Shown: piece after piece, positions 54,201-62,392 of the stretch
Layout of the letters: the number at the start of each line of letters is the position of its first letter
How positions within the stretch are numbered: position 1 is the first letter of the stretch
Assembly: GCF_014202225.1 (NCBI RefSeq)
Contig: NZ_JACHGE010000012.1
Span: 22,934 to 86,933, forward strand
Reading direction: 5' to 3'
Length of the DNA stretch: 64,000 nt
Source: Algibacter amylolyticus
GTDB lineage: Bacteria > Bacteroidota > Bacteroidia > Flavobacteriales > Flavobacteriaceae
Translations under genes and position numbers: made by a program
Notes under the pieces: model-generated
What the model saw: the letters and a program-made list of their open reading frames with translations, nothing else
What the model was told of the DNA's origin: nothing
The model's database searches: none

Positions 54201-54672
54201 ATTCGCTATTTAAAACCGAATTTTGGTTATTGCCAACCGTTACACCACGCGATATGCTTCCAGAGGTTGTTAAGCCATCAAAAGGGACATAAGTTTTATC
54301 TGTATTAGGTTGCTTAAGTTTATATAAGGTTTGGCTGGTACTATTATTTTTTACAATAATGCGCTCGTCTAGCTGTTGGTAGGTTCTTGTTAAAAAGTCG
54401 GGAAATTTTAAGTAGTTTATACTTATAGAATCTGTATCAATAGCCTTTTTAAATGTTAAAATGGCGTTTGGAAAATCAACCGAATAGTAGGTGGAATCTA
54501 TAACGGTGCTATCCTTTTTTTTTATAAAAAAGTAATTAGAATTGATGCTTACACTGTCAATTTTAATCGTGTCGTTTACAGCATATTTTTTAGTTTTATA
54601 GTTGGACGATGGGTTTTGCGAAAAGCCGCAAAATCCAATTAAAACTATAAGTAAGGTTATTATGTCCTTCAT
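51250..54672 (-). CDS. Very large outer-membrane beta-barrel protein, unknown function
   Basis: 1140 residues with a signal peptide (MKDIITLLIVLIGFCGFSQ). After an N-terminal domain (about 20-130) come the segments PFDGLTTSGSISRGVTVGNNQNSVLNSELDLQITG, RLDEFDQVFIELFSDRWNIRAGDIDLVNT and KRGEDQDYIIDYNAGEIIF, and then a long series of alternating aromatic/polar strands to the C-terminal IQLKAYF. It looks like a barrel with an extended N-terminal half. The DYxIDYxxGEIxF motif recalls other large Bacteroidota surface proteins, but I cannot name the family. No TonB box or plug is seen, so it is not a classical receptor. Monocistronic. Confidence 0.8.
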   Translation of the reverse strand: MKDIITLLIVLIGFCGFSQNPSSNYKTKKYAVNDTIKIDSVSINSNYFFIKKKDSTVIDSTYYSVDFPNAILTFKKAIDTDSISINYLKFPDFLTRTYQQLDERIIVKNNSTSQTLYKLKQPNTDKTYVPFDGLTTSGSISRGVTVGNNQNSVLNSELDLQITGKLNDKVSLRASIQDANIPLQESGYSQRLDEFDQVFIELFSDRWNIRAGDIDLVNTNSYFSSFSKRVQGLNFNLNLGDTENSTNLFAAGAIVRGQFSTSQFTALEGNQGPYKLQGPNGELFVLIVSGSETVYVNGIPIKRGEDQDYIIDYNAGEIIFNSTYPITSEMRITVDYQYSDRNYSRFVAYGGGNYESETLKIGVSVYSENDAKNQPLQQNLSEEQVEILANAGDDKSLMVAPSEVRDELNDNRILYRKTLFGTVEGFEFSNDPDEELYRVTFTFVGDNLGDYALSNINAINNIYEYVGVNQGNYAPIVQLVAPTKLQIAVLNGSYAPTEKTNISFEASGSKNDLNAFSTINDDNNDGFAGKININQNLVKKDSLWTIDAYLDSDYISSNYRNIEGLYNPEFNRDWNLDLDNTSGIGLNLGNQILLNSGLRLSHYKKGSINYQFEHLNFSDGFKGNRHITFANLFLNKFNIYTSSSFLNADSNVNTSTFLRSFNRITYSMKHSWVGTRIAIEDNEQRNNSTQELTALSQKFKSYEVFVGVGDSTKIFTEIGYKNRVNDSIRNNELQKVNTSNTFYLDSRLIQNKNTNLSLYANYRTLNNADDALDDENSINSRLQFNQKLFKQIVQWNTIFETNSGQLAQQDFTYVEVEAGQGTYTWNDYNQNGIQELEEFEIAQFQDQGIYIRVLLPNQVYLKTHQNRLSQTLTINPAQWSVSNKKFKKFWSHFYNQTSYLIDRKIKREGGDFNLNPFNSNEEDQLGLQLNFRNVLFFNRGKQRYTTSYTFLENTTRSILSVGFIENGLKSHQFNFNHKLSENWLVNMLSAFDTNESISENFASKNYNFDEARFNPKLSYLFNDNSSFDIFYQYASKNNTIGDLETLKQQNYGVSFSLASSQQSAINGEFNYFSNDYTGNSNTPVAYQLLEGLQPGKNFTWSLLAQKKLTKFLDLNLSYFGRKTETSRTIHSGSIQLKAYF

Positions 54673-54765
54673 TAACTATGTAAACTACAATTTGTTTAAA
54701 ATATTTTAGTGAAGCTCTGTTTTTAGAAGCCTTTTTGGGGTACTAAAATTAGATGGTCTAACTAA

Positions 54766-54785
54766 TCCCGACTATTATGTCGAGA
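54766..54785. repeat. Small hairpin in the divergent gap
   Basis: TCCCGACTATTATGTCGAGA contains CGAC/GTCG around six bases. It lies in the 278-base gap between the large barrel gene and xth, where I otherwise see only AT-rich DNA and no clear promoter. Confidence 0.4.
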
Positions 54786-54950
54786 TCTCAAACACTAAAA
54801 CTAATATGTTAAAAAAATTAGTTAAATCTGCTATAAAATGATGCCGTAAAAGTAATGTATTATTTATTTTAGCTGAAACAATCGCTTTTTTATAAAAAGC
54901 GTATTTTTCCAACAAAAGGGACAATGCTTTTAAAATTTAAATAAAAACAA

Positions 54951-55715
54951 ATGAAAATTATATCCTATAACGTAAACGGCATTCGTGCAGCCATTAATAA
55001 AGGTTTTATCGACTGGTTAAAAGCTGCAAACCCGGATGTTATTTGTTTGCAAGAAATAAAGGCTATGGAAGAGCAGTTGGATTTAAGCCTTTTTGAAGAT
55101 GCGGGTTACAAATATAACTATTGGTATAGCGCACAAAAAAAAGGATATAGTGGTGTTGCTATTTTAAGTAAAACCGAACCTAATCACATTGAGTACGGCA
55201 CTGGAATTGAGTCTATGGATTTTGAAGGTCGAAATATTCGTGCCGATTTTAATGGCGTTTCGGTTATGAGTTTGTATTTACCTTCGGGAACTAACGATGC
55301 CAGATTAAACCATAAACTGGAATATATGGACCTGTTCCAGGAGTATATAAATAATCTTAAAAAAGAGATTCCAAACCTAGTAATTTGTGGCGATTATAAT
55401 ATTTGCCATGAAGAAATAGATATTCATAACCCAAAAATGAAAGGCGTTTCAGGATTTTTACCCGTAGAGCGCGAGTGGATTGGGAGTTTTATAGAAAGCG
55501 GGTTTATTGATTCATTTAGATTTATACATCCTGATTTACAGCAATATAGCTGGTGGAGTTATCGTGCCAATTCGCGTGCCAATAACAAAGGTTGGCGATT
55601 AGATTATGCCATGGTTTCGCAACCCTTACAAGAAAACATAAAAAGAGCCGTTATACTGTCAGATGCAGTTCATAGCGACCATTGTCCTATTCTGGTAGAA
55701 ATAGAAAATAAATAA
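54951..55715 (+). CDS. xth: Exodeoxyribonuclease III
   Basis: 254-residue AP endonuclease/3'-5' exonuclease of DNA repair, an EEP-fold relative of the two proteins at 11208 and 17913 but of the standard XthA type. Motifs: MKIISYNVNGIRAAINKGF, VICLQEIKAMEEQLD (metal-binding Glu), KKGYSGVAILSK, SLYLPSGTNDARLNHKL, VICGDYNICHEEIDIHNPK (Asp/Asn), YSWWSYRANSRANNKGWRLDYAM and SDHCPILVEIE (catalytic Asp-His). No signal peptide, as expected. The OmpA-family gene follows after 19 bases. Confidence 0.97.
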   Translation: MKIISYNVNGIRAAINKGFIDWLKAANPDVICLQEIKAMEEQLDLSLFEDAGYKYNYWYSAQKKGYSGVAILSKTEPNHIEYGTGIESMDFEGRNIRADFNGVSVMSLYLPSGTNDARLNHKLEYMDLFQEYINNLKKEIPNLVICGDYNICHEEIDIHNPKMKGVSGFLPVEREWIGSFIESGFIDSFRFIHPDLQQYSWWSYRANSRANNKGWRLDYAMVSQPLQENIKRAVILSDAVHSDHCPILVEIENK

Positions 55716-55734
55716 CAAACTAATGCAAAGCAAC

Positions 55735-56694
55735 ATGATTAAAAAAAGCATTTTCACAGTATTCACTCTTGTAGTATTAGCATCTTGCGTGTCTCCAAAA
55801 GTATATAAAGACCTCGAAGCCAAGTATGCCGATTTAAAAAAAGAGAACCGAAAATTATCAACCAATAACGAAGCGCTTTTAAGTGCCAAAACAGCTGCCG
55901 AAAACGAATTAAAGCAATTACAATCGGCTTACGACGAGGCCATAGCACAACGCGATAAATTACAAGGCGAGTATAACGCCGCCAAAGCCAATTTAGATAA
56001 TATGAAGGCCTCTTACGATGCTTTAGAGAAAAATAGTTCAGCATCCATTGCTGCAAACTCTCAAAAAAACAGAGAGTTATTAGCGCAATTAGAAGCCAAA
56101 GAGCAAGCACTAGCAGCCGAAAATGCACGTCTAGAAAAACTTAAAAAAGAATTGGAAAATCGTTCTAACCGCGTAGCAGAACTAGAGCAAGTTATCGCAT
56201 CCAAAGATGCAGCAATGACAGCGCTTAAAAATGCCATTTCTAGAGCCTTAACCGATTTTGAAGGTAAAGGGTTAACGGTAGAGCAACGCGACGGCAAAGT
56301 GTATGTATCTATGGAAAATAAATTACTTTTTAGTTCAGGAAGTTGGGCTGTTGGCTCAGAGGGTACACGCGCGGTAAAGCAACTAGGTACGGTACTTGGC
56401 GAGAATCCAGACATAGCAGTTTTAATTGAAGGTCATACCGATGATGTGCCGTACAAAGGCAACGGTATTTTAACAAGTAACTGGGATTTATCTACTAAAC
56501 GTGCCACGGCAATTGTAAATATTTTACGTCAGAATGATGATATCAATCCAGAAAATTTAACAGCAGCAGGACGCGGCGAATTTGCACCGGTGGCCTCTAA
56601 CGAAACCAAAGAAGGTAAGGCGAAAAACAGACGTATCGAAGTTATTTTAACACCAAAGTTAGACGAACTTTCTAAGTTGCTAAGTGAGGAGTAA
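55735..56694 (+). CDS. OmpA-family peptidoglycan-binding lipoprotein with coiled coil
   Basis: 319 residues from ATG 55735, which gives a lipobox (MIKKSIFTVFTLVVLASC, Cys18); an earlier ATG at 55723 would add four residues. Residues about 28-165 form a long charged coiled coil (KENRKLSTNNEALLSAKTAAE, then LEAKEQALAAENARLEKLKKELEN). The OmpA C-like domain follows (LLFSSGSWAVGSEGTRAVKQLG, VLIEGHTDDVPYKGN, NWDLSTKRATAIVNILRQN, GRGEFAPVASNETKEGKAKNRRIEVIL) with the peptidoglycan-binding Asp and Arg positions retained. It tethers outer membrane and cell wall. A dispersed element follows five bases after its stop codon. Confidence 0.92.
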   Translation: MIKKSIFTVFTLVVLASCVSPKVYKDLEAKYADLKKENRKLSTNNEALLSAKTAAENELKQLQSAYDEAIAQRDKLQGEYNAAKANLDNMKASYDALEKNSSASIAANSQKNRELLAQLEAKEQALAAENARLEKLKKELENRSNRVAELEQVIASKDAAMTALKNAISRALTDFEGKGLTVEQRDGKVYVSMENKLLFSSGSWAVGSEGTRAVKQLGTVLGENPDIAVLIEGHTDDVPYKGNGILTSNWDLSTKRATAIVNILRQNDDINPENLTAAGRGEFAPVASNETKEGKAKNRRIEVILTPKLDELSKLLSEE

Positions 56695-56699
56695 AATTT

Positions 56700-56799
56700 G
56701 GGCGTTACCACAAGGGTCGGGCTTTCGCTAGTCGCTTTTTTGTGTTGCATATGTGCAACAACACAAAAAGAGCTCCAACAATACCTCAATCCCTAACGC
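56700..56799 (-). repeat. Dispersed structured element, copy B
   Basis: On the minus strand: GCGTTAGGGATTGA (56799-56786), GAGGTATTGTTGGAGCTC (56787-56770), a CTTTTTGTGTTG/CAACACAAAAAAG hairpin, TAGCGAAAGCCCGAC (56730-56716), an ACC/GGT hairpin and GTAACGCCC (56708-56700). GCGTTA and TAACGC close it. It follows the OmpA gene's stop immediately. Confidence 0.8.
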
Positions 56800-56801
56800 A
56801 T

Positions 56802-56842
56802 AAAAAACCGTTAAAAGCTAAAATGGCTTTTAACGGTTTTTT
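56802..56842. terminator. Intrinsic terminator, strong and symmetric
   Basis: AAAACCGTTAAAAGC (56804-56818) pairs with GCTTTTAACGGTTTT (56826-56840), flanked by A and T tracts, directly after dispersed element B. Confidence 0.9.
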
Positions 56843-56885
56843 ATCTTTACGCTAAATCGATAAAAATCATCGGTTAAAATTTACT

Positions 56886-57539
56886 ATGAGGGTATTTAAA
56901 AGTTTATTTATAGTTTTACTGTTTTCAAGTTCTTGTAACTCGTTTGACGAAAAGGAAGTTAAGAATGAAGTATTCTCTCCTGAATTTAAAAACTATCAAC
57001 TTCAAAATAACCTAGAATTAATAAATTTAGATACTATAAATACATATTCAGAGCTTAGAAAAGAGATGAGTCGAATTGATTGTTCTGGGAAAGTTGCGGG
57101 CTTAAAGTTTAGTTATAATCAAGTCCATTATAACACATTAGGATTTGCATATTGCCCCAATATAAGTGAAGATGCCTGTTATTTCACACCTAATCAGTTT
57201 ACAATAAAAAACGATTCGTTTATCAAAGGTTTTAAAAAAAGGAAGTCTATAGAACACCTTAATAGAGTATTAGATACAACAATTTCAAATAAGTATAATT
57301 TTCGATATAAACAGAATAAGTTAAAACCTGCTGTGATTTTTCTCTATGTAGAAGATAAACATTCAATAGTAGTTACTAAAAAAGTTTTAAAAGAAATAAT
57401 TGAGCAGTTTAATAGAGTGAATTCTGATAAATCTCCGGATTATTTTAAATATACAATTTTGTTTGAGGGTTATAGTTTACTAGATATTCCTCCGCCACCT
57501 CCACCTCCTGTAGAAAATAACAAATTAATTTTAAATTAA
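56886..57539 (+). CDS. Hypothetical lipoprotein, 217 aa
   Basis: A lipobox (LLFSSSC, Cys17) begins a protein with no family I recognise. Features: SELRKEMSRIDCSGKVAGLKFSYNQVHYNT, two cysteines in AYCPNISEDACYF, a basic middle region and a C-terminal seven-proline run (about 203-209) followed by VENNKLILN. Its base composition is like the neighbours. It lies between a strong terminator and the GGAATGACAA repeat, so is probably monocistronic. Confidence 0.65.
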   Translation: MRVFKSLFIVLLFSSSCNSFDEKEVKNEVFSPEFKNYQLQNNLELINLDTINTYSELRKEMSRIDCSGKVAGLKFSYNQVHYNTLGFAYCPNISEDACYFTPNQFTIKNDSFIKGFKKRKSIEHLNRVLDTTISNKYNFRYKQNKLKPAVIFLYVEDKHSIVVTKKVLKEIIEQFNRVNSDKSPDYFKYTILFEGYSLLDIPPPPPPPVENNKLILN

Positions 57540-57542
57540 AAA

Positions 57543-57568
57543 GATTCCTGCCTGCGCAGGAATGACAA
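57543..57568. repeat. GGAATGACAA-type palindromic repeat
   Basis: GATTCCTGCCTGCGCAGGAA plus TGACAA: TTCCTGC pairs with GCAGGAA around CTGC. Same consensus as 26804-26829. It lies just downstream of the hypothetical lipoprotein's stop. Confidence 0.75.
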
Positions 57569-57580
57569 ATATTAAAATAT

Positions 57581-58612
57581 ATGAAATACACAACACTACC
57601 CAACACCAATATAAAAGTTAGTAAAATATGCCTAGGTTCCATGACATGGGGAAACCAAAACACCGAAGCTGAAGGTCACGAGCAATTAGATTATGCTCTA
57701 GATCAAGGTATTAATTTTATTGATACTGCCGAGTTATATCCAGTACCAGCCACGGCAGAACGTAGCGGACGTACAAGTAAAATTATTGGAACCTGGTTAA
57801 AAAAATCGGGGAATAGAGACAAGGTTATTTTAGCATCTAAAATTGCAGGACCTGGCGATTATACGGCTCATATTAGAACCACGGGGTTTAGCCCAAGTGC
57901 CATAAAAGAAGCCATAGATTTAGAACTCCAACGCCTACAAACCGATTATATCGATTTATACCAACTGCATTGGCCAGAGCGCGATACTAATCGTTTTGGG
58001 ATTAGAGATTATAAATTAGATGCTAAATGGAACGATAATTTTAATGAAATTCTTCATAGTCTAGATGCTGAAATTAAAGCAGGCAGAATAAGAAATATTG
58101 GAATATCTAACGAAAATGCTTGGGGCACCATGCGCTACTTAGAAGAATCGAAACACCATAATTTACCTAAAGTATCAACCATTCAAAATGCATATTCCAT
58201 GTTAACTAGATCTTTTGAAAGTGATTTGGCAGAAGTAGCCTTAAGAGAAAATGTTGGGTTGTTAGCGTATTCGCCAATGGCATTTGGTGTGCTTTCTGGT
58301 AAATACATAAAAGGAACCGCGGCAGATGATGCCAGATTAAAATTATTCCCAAGATTCGCCAGATATAGTGGCGAAAGAGCAAGTGAAGCTGCTAAGAAGT
58401 ACCTGGAAATAGCAGAAGAGAACAACATGAGTTTAGCGCAAATGGCTTTAGCTTTTGTAAACCAACGCCCTTTTGTAACTAGTACTATTATTGGAGCCAC
58501 AAAAATGGAACAGCTTAAAGAAAATATTGCGAGTATAAATGTAGACCTAAGCGATGCTATTTTAGAGCAAATTGACGCTGTACATGAGGCCATACCTAAT
58601 CCAGCGCCTTAA
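57581..58612 (+). CDS. NADP(H)-dependent aldo/keto reductase
   Basis: 343-residue TIM-barrel oxidoreductase of the Tas-like branch. Motifs: ICLGSMTWGNQNTEAEGHEQLDYALDQG, INFIDTAELYPVPATAERSGRT (catalytic Asp and Tyr), VILASKIAGPGDY (Lys), DLYQLHWPERDTNRFG (His), RNIGISNENAWG and STIIGATKMEQLKENI (cofactor binding). Cytoplasmic; the substrate is unknown. A structured terminator region follows. Confidence 0.92.
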   Translation: MKYTTLPNTNIKVSKICLGSMTWGNQNTEAEGHEQLDYALDQGINFIDTAELYPVPATAERSGRTSKIIGTWLKKSGNRDKVILASKIAGPGDYTAHIRTTGFSPSAIKEAIDLELQRLQTDYIDLYQLHWPERDTNRFGIRDYKLDAKWNDNFNEILHSLDAEIKAGRIRNIGISNENAWGTMRYLEESKHHNLPKVSTIQNAYSMLTRSFESDLAEVALRENVGLLAYSPMAFGVLSGKYIKGTAADDARLKLFPRFARYSGERASEAAKKYLEIAEENNMSLAQMALAFVNQRPFVTSTIIGATKMEQLKENIASINVDLSDAILEQIDAVHEAIPNPAP

Positions 58613-58672
58613 GTTTTATAAAGTTTGTTACCACTTAGCTTTTGCCTAGTGTTGGTAACAATAGCAAAATAT

Positions 58673-58712
58673 AAGCTTTTACAATCCACTATGTGGATGT
58701 AAAAGCTTTTTG
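58673..58712 (+). terminator. Intrinsic terminator after the aldo/keto reductase
   Basis: AAGCTTTTACA (58673-58683) pairs with TGTAAAAGCTT (58698-58708), and a small CCAC/GTGG stem continues inside; T residues follow. Just before it, GTTACCA and TGGTAAC (about 58627-58659) form another hairpin. Confidence 0.8.
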
Positions 58713-58851
58713 TATTTTAGAGAATGCGTAAAATATGCAAATTAGATATTAAAGCTAGTTTGTATGTTATTTCGTTTGCAACTGTTAATTGGTTGAGTTT
58801 GTTAACGGCAGTAATATACCAATTAATTAATTTTTATAAGTATTCAATTTT

Positions 58852-60123
58852 ATGAAAGACAAAGCACTTGTATTATTTAGAAAACTATATCGCTTAAAAG
58901 ATAAAATAGCCTTCTATCCGGCGCTTTTAGCTATTACAGGTCTAGTTTTTACTTATTTGATGATTTACTTGGAAGAGCGAGGTATCTCTGAATATCTTCT
59001 AGACGTATTTCCTTCGTTAGTGATAAATAATACAGAAACAGCTAGAAGCCTTTTAACCACATTTATTAGTGGTCTTATTTCTATTATGGTGTTTAGTTTC
59101 TCTATGGTTATGATTTTGCTTAATCAAGCTTCTAGTAATTTTTCTCCACGATTATTACCAGGCTTAATTAGCAACAGAAGGCATCAAATAGTATTAGGCA
59201 TATACATTGCAACCATATTATATTGTATTTTTATTTTGGTATATATTGAGCCTGACAGCGATAAATATCAACTACCAGGGTTTGCAGTTCTTTTTTCCAT
59301 TTTGTTTATGGTAAGCTGTCTTGCTGCTTTTATCTATTTTATTCATTCCATTTCGCAAGAGATTCAAATTAATAACATTATGGATAAAATATTTAATATT
59401 TCTAAAACCAGAATGCTATATTTAATTGATAATGAGAAATATAACAAGGATGATTTTGCGGAAACTGATAGTTGGAAAGCTTACAATTCTCGAAGGTCTG
59501 GGTATTTGCAAAATGTATCAGCAGAAAAAATTGCGAAAATAGCAAAAGAAAAAGAGGCTAAAATAGATATCGTTGTTATTAAAGGACTGTTTATTTCTGA
59601 GAAAAATACACTCTTTAAATGTGAAAATGAATTGGATGATGAAACATTAGATAGAATTCATGAACATTTCGATTTCTCTAAAAGCGAATTTATTGAAGAC
59701 AACTATGTGCTTGCGTTTAAGCAAATTACTGAAGTTGCTGTAAAAGCAATGTCGCCTGGTATAAACGACCCAGGAACTGCTTTAAATGCTATTGATTATC
59801 TGTCGCAGTTGTTTTCTTTACGGATTAAAAAGAAGGATAAAAGTTTATCTTATATTGACGATTTGGCTTATGTTTCTATGGCTACTGTTGATTTTAAGGA
59901 TTTAATTTTCCAAGTGATGGCAGAATTGAGAACTTATTGTAAACATGACGTCATTATTGTAGAAAAGTTGCTAACGATGCTTTTACATTTAAAAAAGATG
60001 ATAGGAGTAGAAAACAAAACCTATCAAACCATAATTGATGAAGAAATTGATAGTTTGATTTCGGACGCAGAAGACGCCATTACTAATAAAAGAGATATAA
60101 ACTTTATTAAGTCAATTTCTTAA
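58852..60123 (+). CDS. DUF2254 family membrane protein
   Basis: 423-residue inner-membrane protein. Four TM segments lie in the N-terminal half (about 18-38, 62-90, 113-133 and 146-166), then a cytoplasmic region with KAMSPGINDPGTALNAIDYLSQLF (about 303-326), the most diagnostic DUF2254 segment, and an acidic C-terminus. Function unknown. It is preceded by an AT-rich 140-base stretch with no exact -7 box and ends at a bidirectional terminator. Confidence 0.9.
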   Translation: MKDKALVLFRKLYRLKDKIAFYPALLAITGLVFTYLMIYLEERGISEYLLDVFPSLVINNTETARSLLTTFISGLISIMVFSFSMVMILLNQASSNFSPRLLPGLISNRRHQIVLGIYIATILYCIFILVYIEPDSDKYQLPGFAVLFSILFMVSCLAAFIYFIHSISQEIQINNIMDKIFNISKTRMLYLIDNEKYNKDDFAETDSWKAYNSRRSGYLQNVSAEKIAKIAKEKEAKIDIVVIKGLFISEKNTLFKCENELDDETLDRIHEHFDFSKSEFIEDNYVLAFKQITEVAVKAMSPGINDPGTALNAIDYLSQLFSLRIKKKDKSLSYIDDLAYVSMATVDFKDLIFQVMAELRTYCKHDVIIVEKLLTMLLHLKKMIGVENKTYQTIIDEEIDSLISDAEDAITNKRDINFIKSIS

Positions 60124-60131
60124 AAATCAAA

Positions 60132-60165
60132 AAACCCGCTAACTTTAAAAGTAGCGGGCTTTTTT
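60132..60165. terminator. Bidirectional intrinsic terminator
   Basis: CCCGCTA (about 60135-60141) pairs with TAGCGGG (60152-60158), flanked by A and T tracts. It serves the DUF2254 gene and the convergent flotillin gene. Confidence 0.88.
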
Positions 60166-60172
60166 ATAAGAC

Positions 60173-61600
60173 TTATTTGTTTTTATGTGGTTTTTGTTCT
60201 TCAATGATTTCGGCATCATCATCTGGTTTTACATCTTTGCCTTTTAAGTAATCTGGCAATTGCATACCTGCCATGTTAAACATTTCTTGTAATGGCGGTA
60301 CCGATTGGTACATACCCGAAAGAAAATTGGCTGTAGACGATTTTCCATCCTTTCCGCCACCGTTTTCCCAAACAGTAACTTTATCTATTTTAATATTTTT
60401 AATAGCCTCGGCTTGCGTTTTTACCAACTCTGGTAACTTATCTGCAATTAATAATAATACGGCATCTTTAGAGTTGTTGCCTGCAGCTTTTACAATTTGA
60501 TCTAAACCTGCTGCTTGTTTGGTAAGTACTTCGTAAAGTCCTTGGGCTTCGGCTTGTGCTTTAAAAAGGATGGCATCGGCTTCACCTTTTGCACGTCTTC
60601 TAATGCGTTCTGCTTCTGCCTCAGCATCAATTTCTACTTTCTTTTTATCAATTTCTGCAGGGACAATAATATCTGCCATTTGAGAAGAACGTTCTCTATC
60701 GGCTCTGGCAGTTTCGGCTTGTTGCTCTGCTGCATAAGATTCCTCTAATGCTTTTGCGCTTTGTACTTTTTCTGACGCAATGGCTACACGTTCTGCTTCG
60801 GCTTCACGCTGGCGACGTAAAGAATCGGAGTTTGCTACCGCAATTTTTGCTGTGTTCTCACCTTCAACAGCTTGAGCATTTGCTGCTGCTACTTGCGATC
60901 TTTCATCTTGTACCGCATTGGCTTCACCAATAGATCCATCTCTAGTTTTTTCGGCAACCGATTTACGAGCGGCATTAATAGCGTGTGCTGCAGCTTCTTT
61001 TCCTAAAGCTTCAATATATCCTGACTCATCAACAATATCTGTAATGTTTACGTTAATAAGCTTTAAACCAACTTTCTTTAACTCGGTTTCTACACTTTGA
61101 GAAATATTTGTTAAAAATTTATCGCGGTCGTTATTAATTTCCTCGATATCCATAGAGGCAACAACTAAACGTAACTGACCAAAAATAATTTCTTTTGCTA
61201 GTTCCTGCACGTCTTGTGCACCTAATCCTAATAAACGTTCGGCTGCGTTTTGCATAATACCTGGCTCTGTAGACACACCAATGGTAAAACGCGATGGTAC
61301 GTTAACACGAATGTTTTGCTTTGATAAAGCATTTACTAGATTAACTTCTATAGAAATTGGTGTTAAATCTAAAAACTCATAATCTTGAATTACTGGTATT
61401 ATAAAGGCGGCACCACCATGAATACATTTAGCAGATTGCCCACCGCTAACTTTACCGTAAACGACAAGAATTCTATCTGAAGGACACCTTTTGTAGCGTC
61501 TTATTAAGACAATTAAAAATAAAAAGATAAATAAAACGGCTGCAATAACGGCCATTGGAAATCCAAGGCTTAAGCCTTCTTGAATAAGAGGTAACATCAT
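60173..61600 (-). CDS. Flotillin-family (SPFH) membrane protein
   Basis: 475-residue membrane-microdomain scaffold. N-terminal hydrophobic segment (about 14-34), SPFH domain (about 40-215) with VVYGKVSGGQSAKCIHGGAAFIIPVIQ, FTIGVSTEPGIMQNAAERLLGLG and VGLKLINVNITDIVDESGYIEALG, then an Ala/Glu-rich coiled-coil region with EAEAERIRRRAKGEADAILFKAQAEAQGLYEVL. The C-terminus is hydrophilic (DDDAEIIEEQKPHKNK). The NfeD-like gene starts upstream, with only three bases between them, the usual flotillin partner. Confidence 0.95.
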   Translation of the reverse strand: MMLPLIQEGLSLGFPMAVIAAVLFIFLFLIVLIRRYKRCPSDRILVVYGKVSGGQSAKCIHGGAAFIIPVIQDYEFLDLTPISIEVNLVNALSKQNIRVNVPSRFTIGVSTEPGIMQNAAERLLGLGAQDVQELAKEIIFGQLRLVVASMDIEEINNDRDKFLTNISQSVETELKKVGLKLINVNITDIVDESGYIEALGKEAAAHAINAARKSVAEKTRDGSIGEANAVQDERSQVAAANAQAVEGENTAKIAVANSDSLRRQREAEAERVAIASEKVQSAKALEESYAAEQQAETARADRERSSQMADIIVPAEIDKKKVEIDAEAEAERIRRRAKGEADAILFKAQAEAQGLYEVLTKQAAGLDQIVKAAGNNSKDAVLLLIADKLPELVKTQAEAIKNIKIDKVTVWENGGGKDGKSSTANFLSGMYQSVPPLQEMFNMAGMQLPDYLKGKDVKPDDDAEIIEEQKPHKNK

Positions 61601-61603
61601 AAA

Positions 61604-62173
61604 TTATTTGTTTAGTTGTTCTACAATTAAAATGCCGTTATTAGTAACATCTGTTACCTTAATGACAGTTCCAGTTTTTAAATCGGTTTCTGAGTCTGAT
61701 AGCGCTTCGAGCTCGCGTAATGAACCTTGAATACGCACATGTGCTTTTCCTATAGAAGAGCGGTTAGCACCAATAGTAAGGTAAACTTCGCCTATATTGC
61801 CAATAGCATTTTTAAAAATTAACGTGCCACTATGGTTTAGTTTCCGCATATAATAAAACATGGCTGCCATGATTCCCATCATAATTAAACCACAAATTAA
61901 AGAAACTAATATGGTGATTGGTTTTGAGAAACCGGCGTCTATACAAGCAATACCACTCCACCCAAATAGGGTGAAAAATCCAACTAGATTTTTAAAGGTT
62001 ATAAATTGAAAGCCAATTCCAGTATCGGCTTCAATTTCGGCATCGGTATCTAAATCTGCCGAATCGCCACCCATAAAACTTGTTGCAATGGTGATAACGA
62101 AAATTAAAGAACCAATTAAAGCAATGCCCCAATAGATTTGTGAAAAAAGCTCCAATTTTGAAAACCACTCCAT
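61604..62173 (-). CDS. NfeD-like membrane protein, flotillin partner
   Basis: 189 residues. TM segments near 12-32, 65-80 and 83-110, an acidic loop between the first and second (SADLDTDAEIEADTG), and a C-terminal OB-fold-like domain (GNIGEVYLTIGANRSSIGKAHVRIQGSLRELEALSDSETDLKTGTVIKVTDV). This matches the short YqiJ/YuaF-type NfeD family, which works with flotillins in membrane organisation. Three bases separate it from the flotillin gene, so they form one operon. Confidence 0.9.
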   Translation of the reverse strand: MEWFSKLELFSQIYWGIALIGSLIFVITIATSFMGGDSADLDTDAEIEADTGIGFQFITFKNLVGFFTLFGWSGIACIDAGFSKPITILVSLICGLIMMGIMAAMFYYMRKLNHSGTLIFKNAIGNIGEVYLTIGANRSSIGKAHVRIQGSLRELEALSDSETDLKTGTVIKVTDVTNNGILIVEQLNK

Positions 62174-62392
62174 AAGTATATGTGTAAAAAATTAATGATT
62201 TAAATGTAAGACCTTTTATATAGTCCTACAATTTATTTTGAAAGTAAAAATGAAACTTTACTGTAGCTAGACCTTTTACCGGTGTAATAAGGTTTTAGTT
62301 TTACGTTCTCTTATATGTAGTGTTTCTTTTTGTTTTGTTACAGTTTGGTTTGAAATTTTTGTAGTAGTAAAGTTGAAACTTAGCACAAAATC

